Origin: Oehlia diaphana
Taxonomy: Eukaryota; Glomeromycota; Glomeromycetes; Glomerales; Glomeraceae
Reading direction: 5' to 3'
NCBI GenBank assembly: GCA_003833135.1
Contig: QZLH01000292.1
Location: 46,744-110,743 of the forward strand
Length of the DNA: 64,000 nt
Position 1 is the first letter of the stretch, and every line of letters starts with the position of its first letter. A program made the translations under genes and the position numbers. The notes beneath the pieces are model-generated. The model was not told the origin of the DNA. It worked only from the letters and a program-made list of their open reading frames with translations, and did no database searches. Of this stretch, positions 1-12,604 are shown one piece after another.

Positions 1-200
1 TATTGAATCGAATCGTTATTAATATATCTTCTTCCATTTTCAAATTTAAATATAGGTTCATTAAAATTCTCAATTCCTGATAAAGAATTAGAAGTATTAT
101 TATCTCTTGAAGATGAAGATGAATTATTCATACTTGGTTTTTTTTTTAATTTTGATGATAATTTAGATAATTTAGATATTTTAGAGGGTCTATTTCCCAT
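1..200 (-). CDS. N-terminus of probable SAM-dependent methyltransferase (partial)
   Basis: An open frame starts with ATG at 200-198 and runs off the left edge of the window, giving 66 codons. It begins MGNRPSK, so Gly2 could be N-myristoylated, which would place the protein at membranes. A basic and Ser/Asn-rich stretch follows (about residues 5-45), then the segment FKFENGRRYINNDS near residues 50-63. A segment of the form F-x-x-G-R-R-[YF]-x-N shortly before the catalytic domain is typical of LaeA-like methyltransferases that are very numerous in Rhizophagus. The catalytic domain itself lies outside the window, so the function is inferred from the N-terminus alone. Upstream on the minus strand (201 onward) there is only A+T-rich DNA. 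It could instead be another MGN-type family protein. Confidence 0.5.
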   Translation of the reverse strand, partial: MGNRPSKISKLSKLSSKLKKKPSMNNSSSSSRDNNTSNSLSGIENFNEPIFKFENGRRYINNDSIQ

Positions 201-2344
201 CGAATTTTTTTTTATAATAGTAATTAAATTATCGAATTTATTAACATAGATTTTATTTGAATTTGAAAATATCAATTAATCGATACTCTTGGAATATTAA
301 ACTAGGGGTGATGATAAACTAAAAAGTCAATTTATCTTTACTTGCTTATTTTTTTTCTTTTTTTTCTAAAAAAAAAAAAAAGAATAATAACAAAGAAAAA
401 GATAGGGAAAGATTTTTTGGGAGGGAATAAATTATTTATAACAAAAAAAAAGATCGACTTCAATAGTCAGTTGAAAAGGGGGGTTATGTCGTTGAGAGAT
501 GACAAAAAAATGTCAAAATTAATTAAAATTAAAAAACATAAAAAAAAAAAATAACCATAAGTGATATTCGTTTTCGAGTTTTTTTATATTTAAAAAAATT
601 GTTTTTTATCCGTCTCTTTGTGTTAATATTTACCTATTTACCACATGTAGTTTTAATACGGTAAAATTCTCAGTTAAATGTTTCATAATATAATAACGTG
701 CTACAAAATGCCTTTTCAATTACATTAGTTAATATTTGTTTATTTTATATCTAAATGTTAAAGACGAAGGCTTAGATGGGACAGAAAGAATATAGAACAA
801 ATATTCCGAATCAAATCTGTTTATTTGCATTTCTTAATTGGTGTGATTGTGATGAAATTTTAATATCAACCCTAATAAGCTATTATTATATAATTACATA
901 AATTATAAAAAATAATACATTATTTATTACTATTATTGATGATCATCAAATGAAAATAATACAAATATATTACAAATATTACAAATACAAAAGGGAAACG
1001 GAGAGAAACAGATTTGTTTTTTTTTCTTAAAAAAATAAAAAAAAAAGTCCTACCGTTTCTCATTATTCTTTTCTTGATAATTTAAATAACATTTTTATTA
1101 ACTTTTTTTTGCATCCAAAGATTTTCCTTAATCAAAAATTCTCGTAATTTGCCCTTTCGATATATATATATATGTATTTGGTCGATTAATTTGACGCCAA
1201 GAGAATACAACCACAATTACTTTTATGGTAAATAGGCTTATTATTTAAAAATCGGGTAAACCGAATAATAAATAATATTATAATGCACGTGAAATTTGTC
1301 CAATAATAAACTTTAAAACTTTAGAATTCATAAAAAATGTGTATAACATTGCATTTTTATTTATTATTTCTCACTAAAAAAATTCCCACTATCTTCACAT
1401 CAGATCAATTTATCTTATTATCTATTGTTTGACCAATTACCAAATATTTATATCCGTCATAATTCAAAGTTAATACAAATTTCTTCATTCTAATGAAGTT
1501 TTAACTAAAATAATTAGTATGAACCAATTAAAGCATATTCCGAATCAATTGGTCAAATTAATAATTTATGAAACACAAACCATAAAATTGACATGTATTT
1601 TCGCGTCTTATATTTTTTATTTTAAAGAAAGTAAAAGTTTTCCTATTATCCTCGTCATTCTTATTCGAATTCCTAAACCTTTTAGTGCTTAAAAGTTTTA
1701 ACACAAAAAATCCAGTTCTATGTTTGTAACATTTCTCGGAATAGGATATATTTGAAAGGAATCCTGTCTGCTTTCAAAGGAAATTTGTTTATTTATTTAT
1801 TATTGTTTGTCACAGAAATTTTCCGTTAAATTATGAATCAAAAAGACAGTGTAAAAAGGGTGTGAGAATTTTATATTTTATTTTATTGTACAAATTATCA
1901 ACAAATAAGTATACCAAAATTTTTATAATGAACTTTAAATAACATTTATCCGAAGGGTTTATTATATTCAAATAATTATAAACTTTAAATGTTGATCTGT
2001 CTCCTTCTATCGTGCCGATCCAATTCACATTATTTTTTTTCTAAACATAAAAAATTTATAAACTAATACTAATATCAAAACAAATCATTTTATTATGTGA
2101 CGCCAGATTGACGGTTATTACCAAAAAATATAAAAAGTTTTTTAAATTTTAATAAATTTAATATATTTTTAATATATTACAATTAACCTAAATATCCTTT
2201 TTTTTTTTCACACAAAATTAATTAATTAATACATAATTAATAATAAAATATCTGATATTACATTCATCAAATTTATAAAATGAGACATTAATATTCGGCA
2301 TTTTTCTTTTTCTTTTTTTTTTTTTAAAAAAAATAATTTATTAT

Positions 2345-2346
<2 letters not shown>

Positions 2347-2378
<32 letters not shown>
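2347..2378. repeat. (ATT)n microsatellite
   Basis: About ten uninterrupted ATT units, directly read. Similar shorter tracts occur at 22938-22955 and 35086-35112 within introns. Confidence 0.9.
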
Positions 2379-3465
2379 GTTTATTCTTTTTCGTTCCAGA
2401 AATTTTTTCTTTTCGGTTTATTTTAATCTTGGAAAAAATTATTATTAATTAATTTTATTATTATTATAATCTTGGGTATTAAAAAATATTAAAAATTTAT
2501 TAAAAATTAAGAAATATTTATTGGGATAATTAATAATTTGGGCACATTTTCGATAATATTAAATAGGTTAACATGATGAAAAGCCACCATCTAACTCTAA
2601 AATTTTTGATTATCTTAATCTTTTGTTCGACACTATATTAAAGAAAGATTAGGAAGCTTAGAAGTATTTCGTCCCACTCATTAATATGTTTTGATTATTG
2701 TGTGCTTTTGTAACTTTTTTAATTATTGGAACTTTTATATTTCGGAATATCCGGTATCTTGAACTTTAAAAGGACACTAGCTTGATCCATATTTCGGGTA
2801 TTATTATTATTATTTCATGTGATTTTTTTACGCTTTTGCATCTTTATTTTTTCAATTAGTCCGAAATAATTTGCTGAGTAATATCAAATGTGTGAATAGC
2901 AAGTCCGATAGGTTGGCTGAAGGATCAAAAGGATCAAAGATAAAGCCTGTACGATCGTACGATCAGTGCCGATCTAATTATTACGCCTGGTTTCCTTCGG
3001 TGATTAATGTTACCTAATTTTACATGATACCAACCAAATTACTGGGAGCACAAATCTTGGATTTTATGTTAATACTGGTAGTATTTTAGATGACTGATGA
3101 CCCGAAATTGCTTTTTTTGATTATTACCGAAAAATTGAATTATAGCTTTAAATTTGGGTTTAAAAAAAAAATATTCTGACCTAGTATGCTTATTAACTAT
3201 ATGATGGTTGTCACCTATAAATCACAAAAATCCGAAAACTTATTAATTTATATTGTGTAACTTGTTTTTATAATACTTTATTCTTCATCGTGAGAATTTT
3301 TTGTCAAATTCCATGGAATTTCTATGGATTCCATAAAAATTCCATGTCTGAAATTTTTGTTGTCACTTATTTATTTTTTTCAAAATATCACTTTAATAAA
3401 AAATTAAAATAAGCCGATAATTCATGTCCCTCTATCATTTTATCGGTTTAATTCTTCTTCATGTC

Positions 3466-3494
3466 ACTTATTTCACTTATTTCACTTATTTCAA
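3466..3494. repeat. Short tandem repeat, TTTCACTTAT-like unit
   Basis: Three nearly perfect 10-nt units in a row in the gene-poor region. No function is implied. Confidence 0.6.
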
Positions 3495-5580
3495 GATCTA
3501 TAATTGCGTACTATCTGATGTCATAATATGGTCATGATCGTGAAGTGGCAATCATGATGATCGTGAATTGCAAAATAAATATTGATTATAAATAGGAAAT
3601 TATAAATATGAACGATTATGGTAAATACAATTTGAGAAAAATAAATAATAATATTGAATCAGTGATCGTTAAAATCGTCATAAAATCATATCTATAAAAT
3701 GATCTACATATAGTAATCAAATCGAAATTTCATTAATTAAATTTTTTTTTTTTAATCGGTTAAATAGACAAAATGTTAAGAACTCAAATTATAATATAAA
3801 ATGCATATTTATTATATAAATGCATATTTATTATTACAAATTCTCCATAGAGGGTATAGTAAGAATTTTTCTATACATGTAAATCTAATGTAGATGGTAT
3901 TACTGTAATTTCAACGCGTGTGCTAATTTTACTTATTCTTTGAGCGCAGTGACGAGAAATTTTGATTTTTATACCCGTCCTTTGATTTGATTTGTTTATT
4001 GTGGATATAAAACTGACTATTTCATATTAAAATGACAATGTTAGTTGACCATCAAATTTTAGCAAGTGTCGATCATGTATCGATCAATTTTTTTTATCTA
4101 AGCCACATCAAGTTCGTTTCTCATAATAAAAATTTTAGTTTTTAATATTTTTTGTCAATTATTCTTTTGATATTTACGCTTTATTGAACATATTTTATAA
4201 GTATATAAAGTTTTTATAATAAAAAACTTATATCCTTTAAAAGTTTAAAACTTTAAATCACAGAGATTAACAATAAATCACGATAAAATCAAAAAAAATA
4301 GGAATCACAGTAAAGTTTTTATAATGAAAGTTGTCCTTTTAACCTATTTATAAGTTGATATAATGTATATTTAGAAATGTTTATTGCATATTTCTCTAAA
4401 AAAAATTGATGGTTAAAGGTAAATTCTTAATAATAATAATTTTTTTTTTTTTGTGATTTCTAATATTAGAAATAAAAAAATAATTTTATGAGGATCAAAT
4501 AGTTTGGTGATAGGAGGTGCTATTGTATGTATAATTATGAGTCCTATTTATGAGTTTTATTTATTTTGTTAGTTGTGCTCTTTTTTTTTTTTAAAAAAAA
4601 AATTGTTTTATAATTATTAATTACATTTTCTATTAGCGTTAGAGATACTGTATATTGTATGACAATAAATTAATGTATTAGATCAAACAAAACTTATGAA
4701 AAATTATGTTTTAAATAATTTTGATGATTTAAGAAGTTTTTTTTTTTATAGATTTTATTTACTTTATTCATATATCTTCAATAATATAATTTTATTTTAA
4801 TATTTTATCATATTTTTATATAGAAATTTACATACTGTATATATTTTACAATTATTTATTTATTATGAAAATAATTATAATTCAAATTAATTGACATTTT
4901 CCTATTTTATTTATACGGATTATTATTATGTTTAAATTTTTTAGTTTTTAAATTTTATTATTATATATTTTCCAAAAATTCTTAATAATAAAATCAAACG
5001 CGTTTACGATTTTTCGATTATGCATTTTATGCATTTTGGTTGGTTATATATCACATGATTGCCAATCATTTGCGGTTTGTGTTTTGTTTTGTGTTTTGAT
5101 GATCTTCAGCAATTTTTGAAATCTATTAAACATACTGTATATATTTTTATGAAATAGAAAAAGTCGATTAATTTTAATTCAACAAGAATTCAGGCAAGTT
5201 TAACGAAATGATCAGGTTAGTGATCGAATAGACTTAAATCTTAGCTTGTCAGTTATGTTTTGAATGTTAAGCTTTTTCTAGATTTTTTATGAATCATTGC
5301 AAGAAATAAAAGAAATAACAAAATTGTTGAATTTACGAACTTTTAATATTATTATTATTATAGCATGCTAATAAATTGTTTTGTCAAATACGGCACGTTA
5401 AATACGGCACTAAAAAACACATTCTCTTAGAAGATAACAAATAATAGAACGATCTTTACTAATAATTACTAGTACAGTATTTCATATACTTGATATACTT
5501 GTCGTTTGATGGGCGTATATCCTACAGGGAATTTTAATATACAAGTACAGTATAACCAAAAATTCTTGATATTAATATTA

Positions 5581-5692
5581 AACACACCGGAATTACTTGC
5601 AGACTTGATAATTAAATATTTGGGATGATAAAACAGAAAATAGACCAACTGCTAAAGAATTATATCAAATCTTAAATACTATGATACTATAG
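5581..5692 (+). pseudogene. Relic of a protein-kinase C-lobe end (frameshifted)
   Basis: One frame reads NTPELLADLIIKY and a second frame continues DDKTENRPTAKELYQIL to a stop at about 5692. Together they match the end of a protein kinase C-lobe, where a hydrophobic helix is followed by W-D-x-x-x-x-x-R-P-T-A-x-E-L (subdomains X-XI). The frame changes at the expected Trp codon near 5620, where the run TTT-GGG has one T too many. No upstream catalytic loop or DFG is readable, so this is a broken fragment. Kinases of this type are among the most amplified genes of glomeromycete fungi. Confidence 0.65.
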
Positions 5693-5997
5693 TATTAAAA
5701 TTATAAAATTATAAAATGTCGTAAAAAATCAAATAATAAATCTTATGATAATAAATAAATTTTATTACTTTTAATGTTTGCATCCTTTTTCTTTATTACA
5801 AAATAAAAAACTTTTCAAAAAAATTCACTAAATTATAAAAATTAATTGTCGAAAAATAATTCGTAAAATACAAATACCAGTAGTAAATAATGCATATTTT
5901 CGTCATAGCCAAAAATAATTCAGTCCAATTGTATCAAAATACTTGTTGATGCAGGTAAATTGTTCATCTAAAATGTCTTACCCGAATTCTTATCAAT

Positions 5998-6056
5998 AAA
6001 TTATAAGCAATACTTATAAATTATAAGCAATATTTATAAATTATAAGCAATATTTT
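5998..6056. repeat. 20-bp tandem repeat, three copies
   Basis: The unit AAATTATAAGCAATAYTTAT is repeated three times with a period of exactly 20 and two point differences. It lies in the gene-poor region just downstream of the kinase relic. Confidence 0.85.
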
Positions 6057-6430
6057 GAATTAATTTCAAATAAATCACTTACAGCTTTGGTAAAGGCTAA
6101 TATTTTATATGAAATTGGACCAATAAAGTATATAGTATGAATCTAGACGAAATTATCAACTCTACAGTAATATACACTGCTGTTTGTCTTTTTTAAAACG
6201 ATACTTCACTTCATTGAAGGTCTTTTCTACAAAATTGGTAAACCGGTAAAGTATATGGACCAATAAAGTAAGTACATGGGTAAATTAATATCAAAAACAT
6301 TTTCAATAAAAGGTACTAGTTAAAGATCGTACCTGCAATAATATCTGAGTGTAACGCAAAAGTATATTTTCTTGGAAAGATTATCCATTAATATTCTACC
6401 ACACAAGTTTCACCACCCATATCCTACCAC

Positions 6431-6613
6431 CTACTGTATATCTAATAGTTGATTCAAGCGTGATGATAGAATTTTTAGATTATACAGTACATAATGTCGA
6501 TAAACTGTTTTCCCGAACGTATATCGCATATTCTCGTCGTTCAGCAAATTCGCAAGTTCTGAAAATGATTTCCCCAATATCATTATAAAAATGATCGTAC
6601 CTATCATGTTCAT
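6431..6613 (-). pseudogene. Possible relic of a BTB/POZ-domain gene
   Basis: A minus-strand frame contains LGKSFSELANLLNDEN, and after about ten residues GKTVYRHYVLYN. The arrangement resembles the start of the BTB domain seen in the intact gene at 46986-48464 (LSQNFLEILDDHEYYDV, then the RAH-x-x-x-L block). The Asp and Ala-His positions are degenerate and nothing of BACK or TLDc follows. The resemblance is weak, so this is only a candidate. Confidence 0.3.
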
Positions 6614-8242
6614 CTACATTCTATACGTTTTTATCCTTTGGAAAGACAATTTTTATTAAAATCGAATTGTTTGACTTATAGATTATTGACAACTACGATA
6701 ATATGACAAAGTTAAGGATGATGCAAGTGGTTAAAGAATTTTTGAAAGATTTCTTAGACCTAAGTACTATTCAATATATATACCCAGGATCAACTTTAAA
6801 GGAAATATCTCACGTAATATCGTTAATGAAACCAGTCAATACCTACCTCAATTGTTACTTCCAAAACTGAAGATTAAAAATAATTTCTCAAAATAAATAA
6901 TTAATACGTTCCTAATTTTTGTAGAAAAAATTAAAATTATATTATTAGATTTGCATGTAATCATGTAATCCAATATCTGATATGGAAATACACATTAGTG
7001 ATCGACAATGATCTGCAAATCTAACAACAATGAAGTGATCAACAAGGATCGGCGAACGTGAAAATAAAGGTTTTCGATAAAGTACTGTATATAATGTTTT
7101 GTCATTATAGTTACTAATATTAAATAAATCTCTATAAAATAATTTTGGGAAATATAAATTTTGAAATTATCATCAAACTCTTCCTAAAGGAAAAATTAGA
7201 AAATTATCAATAATTATGCAAATATCTAATGAATTTTAATGCATCATCATGAAAAACTTTCTAAAAGGAAATAAAATAATTTATAAATAAGTAGAAAATC
7301 TCATAGATTTACTTATTATTACATTAGATCTCTTACCATATAACTCGTGATATCCTATACCATCTTGTTTAATGACAAGATGATGATAATATGTTATTCT
7401 TGGTGATGTTATTCTTTACGATGAAATATAATTAATATAATCAAATATATATGTAATAAACTAGTACTTTTGATGTAATCTTTGTAATCTATATAATCGT
7501 TCTCAAATTAGCTAAATCAGAATTAAGATAAAAGCTAAGTAAGTAAGGTTATTATCGTAAAATTTTAAAAAGCGTGTTAATAAAGAAAAACTGACAAGAT
7601 ATTATTTTGAATAGAGTATTTAACATCAAATTGAACTCATTTTTTAATATATTTTATTACCTTTCATGATGTTAATCCTATATATAGGATATATTCTATC
7701 AATGAATTCTAAGCATTTCAACGTTTTAAACACGAATATATTACTTTAACATTATTAATTATTATATTTACGAATTAAATTTTTTTTTTTTTCTTTACAA
7801 TAACATAATAAATAAAAAGGTAGTATTCATAAAAAATTTTTGAATTCAGAACGAAAAAAAAATGTAAAAAAATGGAACTATATAATAACTCGTAAATTAT
7901 TTTCTTTGTGTAATTGATTTCTGGCTAGGGGTATATTACCATATTAGTTTATTATGAATTTAATCAATTTAGAAAGAATATTTGAGGGGTTTGAATTAAA
8001 CGGGTTAAATGAAACTTAGTAAATTGTTCGGAAAAATACGGAAAATCGGAATGTTTATGTTGTACTTGCATAGAAACCATAAAGGGGGCATTTAAACATA
8101 TGTTATATGAGATAGAGATAGAGGAAATAGAGGATGTTTAATATGTTTAATACTTGAAAAAAGATGAATGAAATCGGAATTTTTCGGTTTAACAGTATAC
8201 AAAGGATATTTTATTATCTACGTTTTATCTCCGTATTTTTTC

Positions 8243-8271
<29 letters not shown>
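8243..8271. repeat. Poly-A run, 29 nt
   Basis: Uninterrupted A tract. It could be the scar of a retroposed transcript, but no flanking target duplication was recognised. Confidence 0.8.
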
Positions 8272-8273
<2 letters not shown>

Positions 8274-9341
8274 ATTTTATTTAATTAAAGAGAATATTCT
8301 AAATTAATTATTAAAAGTAGTTTCTATTAAACATATGCAATACAAACATCATGACGGCTGTCCAACCTATCAGCCTCATTCTCGTGTTACTATCCTTTGA
8401 CGACTTGACCAGCATATATTGTAATACATACATATTAATGAGGATATAGGTCATTTTTAAGTACTGTAATATCTTTTGTAATACTTTTTAAAACTTTACT
8501 ATATCTTTATTCGCGTGACATCTAATTTATAGAATTCGAATAAAAAATATTTTTTACGTGAAAGAACTGTGAGAAACTGGGAAAGACTATTCTGACGGAC
8601 GGACGCAACTTTTATGAATCAGTTGAATCACGTCATAGTACATTATTTGTAACAAAAATTTATTTCATTGTAAATCATAAATCACAAAAGGATATACTTA
8701 AATAATTTACTTTCAAAATATTAACCTATTAAGGATGTTATAATAACTTTTTTAACAAAAAATCATTCATTGATATTATCCATTTAAGTAATTAAAGTTA
8801 AAAAAGTATGAACAATAAAGAACAAAATAAGATAATGATTTATATTGTTACATAACAAAACAGATTGCTCAATTGAATGTTATACCAAGTATCATTTTTC
8901 TAAAATTTTAAGGAAATTACCCAGATTATTCAAGGTATATTTATTCAAAGGATATTAATGTTTAATTTTGGTGTTACAAACTCTTTCATTTTATTGTATC
9001 CATGAGAGATTTGTTTAAAAAAAAAATTGGATTTACACAACACACGTCTTTTTTTTAAAAATGAATAAATTTACGTCATATAAATATTGTAAACATTGTC
9101 TATTGAACCTCCGAAATAGAATATGAATCCTTTATGCATATAAGGTTGACTCCGTAAACTTAAAACAAGGTAACCAGCCATAAATCTATTACTGAATTCA
9201 TATTAAACACGTTATGATGTAAAATTACACACATTATACACATTGGTAAGTTATTCATGCAAGATTACGACAAAAATGTAAAACTATTTTGGTTTGACAA
9301 AAAGCACACGATTATGTCCAAATCGGGTAAGAAATGTAACA

Positions 9342-9360
9342 TGGATTGGGAGCCAATCCA
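9342..9360. repeat. Perfect 8-bp hairpin with GAG loop
   Basis: TGGATTGG-GAG-CCAATCCA is a perfect inverted repeat in an otherwise structureless region. No adjacent gene or U-tract suggests a terminator. Confidence 0.5.
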
Positions 9361-10460
9361 CGAGAAAATCTAATAAACGAATTGACAAAAAGTTTTTGAT
9401 AATTTGGTCAAGAAGACTTATTTAATTTAATGTAAAAAATTATAGAATTCAAAAAAAATTTAATCTTTTTGAGCTTATTAGATAAGAAAGTATGAACCTG
9501 CCTTTATAAAATAAAATAAATAATTTATATAGCATCAGTTTTTTTTTTACAGATTTTTTTCTCAAAGTATTCAAAAATCATGCCCCAAAAATTGCAAGGA
9601 TATTGCAGATTTCTCATAAGGTTAATTCTATAATTAGATTTATAGATATTAAAGGGCTTTCTTTTTTATTTTTGATTTTGTATGCAAAATCTTTAGATTT
9701 GATTGTAAATTAGATTCCTTTTTTTTTTTTTACCAAATGAAGATGTAACTTACGCAATTTGCCATGTTACGTATGTTTACGTATATGATATTCAATCAAC
9801 TTTTTACATTATTGGTTTGGCAATTTAAAGTAAACCCGAAACTAAAATTATTTGGATCAAAAAAAAAAAAAAAGAATTTTTAGGTTCTTTCTTACAAAAA
9901 AAAAATTTTTTTTTTTTAACCGAAAATCTGTAACGACCTTATATGAACGACATTAGAATAAAACTATACAAAAAATAATTTACAAAGTTTAATAACTTTT
10001 ATTTCATAAGGTATGTTTTTATGTTTATTCGACATCTTAAAATCGAAGAATGTTGATTCTAACATATGAATAACGCAAAGTAATTATATATATATATTTT
10101 TTTTTGTAATTGTTATTATTGCTAATACTTTTTTTAGATTCTTTTTTTTTTTTTTTTTTTTCTTAAAAAGAAAAATTATAAAATAAAGAATAATAATTTC
10201 GTAGAAAAAAGAAAAACCCTTTTTTATATAAATATAAAAAAAGATCTATTGATGTACTGTTCTGCTATTTTTTTAAAAAAAAATTTTTTTGACTTAAGGG
10301 AGAAAAAAAAAACTTATGTCTCTATTTTAGTATTTATAAATGGTAAGATGACTTATTAATTTATTTAGTATATTATATATACTATAATGAATTAAATTAT
10401 AAAAACGAAAAAAAAAATTTCTTTCATATTTTGATTTCTTTTTTGAACGTCTTTCAATTA

Positions 10461-11150
10461 TTAATCATTAAGAATATTTGAATCAGAAGTCGATGTATCT
10501 TGATGATGATTCCATGATTGAGAAGGTAACGTTGATTCGAAGATTTTCCTTCTAGCGAATTCTTCCTTTTCTTTTTCGACTCTATTTGCTTTAAACATGT
10601 ATTCGTGAATCCTTTCACTACATTTTTCAAGTATTTCATATACTTGTTTCACCTCTTGAGATGATTCACCCCAAAGAGAAGCTAAAATGTTGATTTCTTG
10701 ATCCAGGGTTTTAGTTGATGAAGTAGAAGAATAATTATTCAAATTTCTACCAGAACCAGGACGAGAGATGGAAGTAGAAGGAAGATTCGTACAATTTGCA
10801 ACAATCGGGTTAGCGGATAATTTTGGTTTTGGTGATAAAATTTCTTTATGTATTATATTAATGTAATCACGTTTAAAAAGTGTACGAGCGCTTAAATGAT
10901 GATGAAATGCGTATGGCGATTTACACTTGTGAGATGGGATTAGAAGACTATGTAACGGTTGATGAATTGTTTTTTCAATGAATTCGCGTGTAATTGAAGA
11001 AGGATATGAATCTATTGCGGAGTCTATGATATAGTCGAGAGATTTAGGATCAGGAATTGGATGGTCATATTTACAATCTGGGTCATGTGAGTATATATCA
11101 TCTATCGTTTGTTGGGATGAATTGCTATCATCTTGTGAAGAAGAAGACAT
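10461..11150 (-). CDS. HMG-box-like (divergent MATA_HMG) protein
   Basis: Uninterrupted 229-codon frame starting MSSSSQDD. Residues 78-118 (SPYAFHHHLSARTLFKRDYI onward) resemble the first helix of an HMG box of the MATA_HMG class. Residues 149-190, including ASLWGESSQEVKQVYEIL, fit the second and third helices, where the family has L-x-x-x-W-x-x-x-x-x-E-V-K-x-x-Y. Between them is a Ser/Pro/Asn-rich insertion of about 30 residues that ordinary HMG boxes lack, so DNA binding may be altered. MATA_HMG proteins are abundant in Rhizophagus and are DNA-binding nuclear proteins related to fungal mating-type regulators. The start codon sits directly against a 50-nt A tract on the coding strand. The family assignment is inferred from pattern only. 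Confidence 0.6.
   Translation of the reverse strand: MSSSSQDDSNSSQQTIDDIYSHDPDCKYDHPIPDPKSLDYIIDSAIDSYPSSITREFIEKTIHQPLHSLLIPSHKCKSPYAFHHHLSARTLFKRDYINIIHKEILSPKPKLSANPIVANCTNLPSTSISRPGSGRNLNNYSSTSSTKTLDQEINILASLWGESSQEVKQVYEILEKCSERIHEYMFKANRVEKEKEEFARRKIFESTLPSQSWNHHQDTSTSDSNILND

Positions 11151-11152
<2 letters not shown>

Positions 11153-11202
<50 letters not shown>
11153..11202. repeat. 50-nt poly-T (poly-A on coding strand) abutting a start codon
   Basis: Fifty T residues lie two bases from the ATG of the HMG-like gene on the minus strand, so its 5' leader would be nearly pure A. The length could be affected by sequencing error. Confidence 0.85.
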
Positions 11203-11205
<3 letters not shown>

Positions 11206-12360
11206 GAAGAAAGTAAATTGAATGTTGAGGAAAAAAAAAATTATTTGATATATATATATTATTTTTTTTAGTTTTTTTTTTAGTTTTTTTTTTATAATAA
11301 AATTTTTTTTTTTTGAAGTTAAAAAAAAAAAAAAATGAAAAAAATTATGAATTCAAACAAAATTAAAATATTTAGGAGTTTTTTATAATAAAATCATTGG
11401 GATATATTAAACAATAAAAGTATATAATTTTAAGGTTACGGTCATACAATATAATTCCATTCAACAATTATTCAAAATGAATCTTACTTTAATAGATTGA
11501 TAGGATAAAACCACCATTACAGTATATAATAGAATAGAATACTGATTTGGAGAGTTTCTTGTTTTTTTTTCAATTGCTTTTTTTTACCAACTTTATTTTT
11601 TTTTTAACCAAAAAAAAAAAAAAAAAAAATTAAATATAAAAAAAAAAATAAAAAAAAAAATGTAAAAAAAAAAAAAAAAAAAAAAAAGGAAAAAAAAAAA
11701 TATTTAAAAAATAAATAAAAAAAAAAAGTACGAATACTTTAAAGAAAAATGAGTCGATATTATTTGTTATGATGATGTCATTTAACATTAAAATGTATCA
11801 CTTGATAATCAATATAATGATATACTTTTTTTTTTTACTTAATACTTACTACTAACTAACTACTTTTTTAAAAATTTTTGAAAAAAATCCGCAGAAAATT
11901 TTTTTTTTTTTCTTTCTTTACTTTCAAAAAAATTTCATTAAATAACATTTAATACAAAGCCTTCTTACAAACTTGCATATCTTTAAGTTGCATATCATAT
12001 CTTTTAAGTGATAATTTCATCATACATAATGAATTTTCATTGGTTATTTTTATATATAAACATATACATATATATATATTTTTTTTCTTGACAAACGGTA
12101 GTAGTTAGAACGCCTTTGATTTATTTATTTAAACCAAAAAAAATTTTTTTTTTCTGGATATTTCTGTAGATTTTGGGAGATAACTAGTTTGTGTTGTACG
12201 ATCTCCTTTTTTTTTTTCAAAACTTGAATCTTTTTTAGTGTCACATTAAAAATATTTAATTTCACCCGAATATCAATAAGATTCGGTGATTACCTTTACT
12301 ATTTGCGAATATGTACTATTTTATTAAAAATAAAAGGGGTAAAAGTATAAAAAGTGAGTG

Positions 12361-12400
<40 letters not shown>

Positions 12401-12604
12401 TTTTTTTTTTTTTTGAGTTGGAATAAAATAAAATAATATTAATAAAAAAAATAATTATATATATAATAGCTTTTTTTTCTAAATATCTCCACAAAAAAAA
12501 AAAAAATTTATTCACACCATCAACAAAACAACAACCACATTTTTTTTTTTATAAACTCACTCACACACACATATATAAAAACTCACAATTTATTATTAAA
12601 AAAA
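11203..12604. other. Intergenic region, homopolymer-rich, upstream of RGS gene
   Basis: No gene is visible. The region is dominated by A and T runs (11611-11728 is almost all A) and contains TATA-like strings. TATATAAA at about 12573-12580 lies 25-32 bp before the ATG of the RGS gene and is the best promoter or leader candidate. CA-rich pyrimidine/purine tracts precede it. Confidence 0.5.
12361..12414. repeat. A36-T18 foldback homopolymer
   Basis: Thirty-six A residues are followed immediately by eighteen T residues, giving a perfect A/T inverted repeat about 190 bp before the RGS start codon. Confidence 0.85.

Larger units (their letters stand above)
201..10460. other. Ten-kilobase gene-poor A+T-rich region
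   Basis: I see no intact gene here on either strand. Open frames are short and low in complexity. What can be recognised is listed separately: an ATT microsatellite, a three-copy tandem repeat, a kinase relic, a possible BTB relic, a 29-nt poly-A run and a small hairpin. The motif TACTGTATA recurs (about 4644, 4832, 5131, 6432 and 7084, and reversed at about 6482). The stretch 2880-3050 and the stretch around 8340-8420 are less A+T-rich than the rest and share the short sequence GATAGGTTGG in opposite orientations. No tRNA-like cloverleaf with a convincing T-loop was found by eye. Confidence 0.6.

Noticed and set aside
342..554. Plus-strand frame of 70 codons, almost only Lys/Ile/Phe
   Set aside because: Low-complexity translation of A- and T-runs.
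6710..6870. Possible further kinase or BTB fragments next to the 6431-6613 relic
   Set aside because: Neither strand gives more than a few matching residues in any frame.
12324..12515. Minus-strand frame of 63 codons dominated by Phe and Lys
   Set aside because: Translation of the A36-T18 tract.
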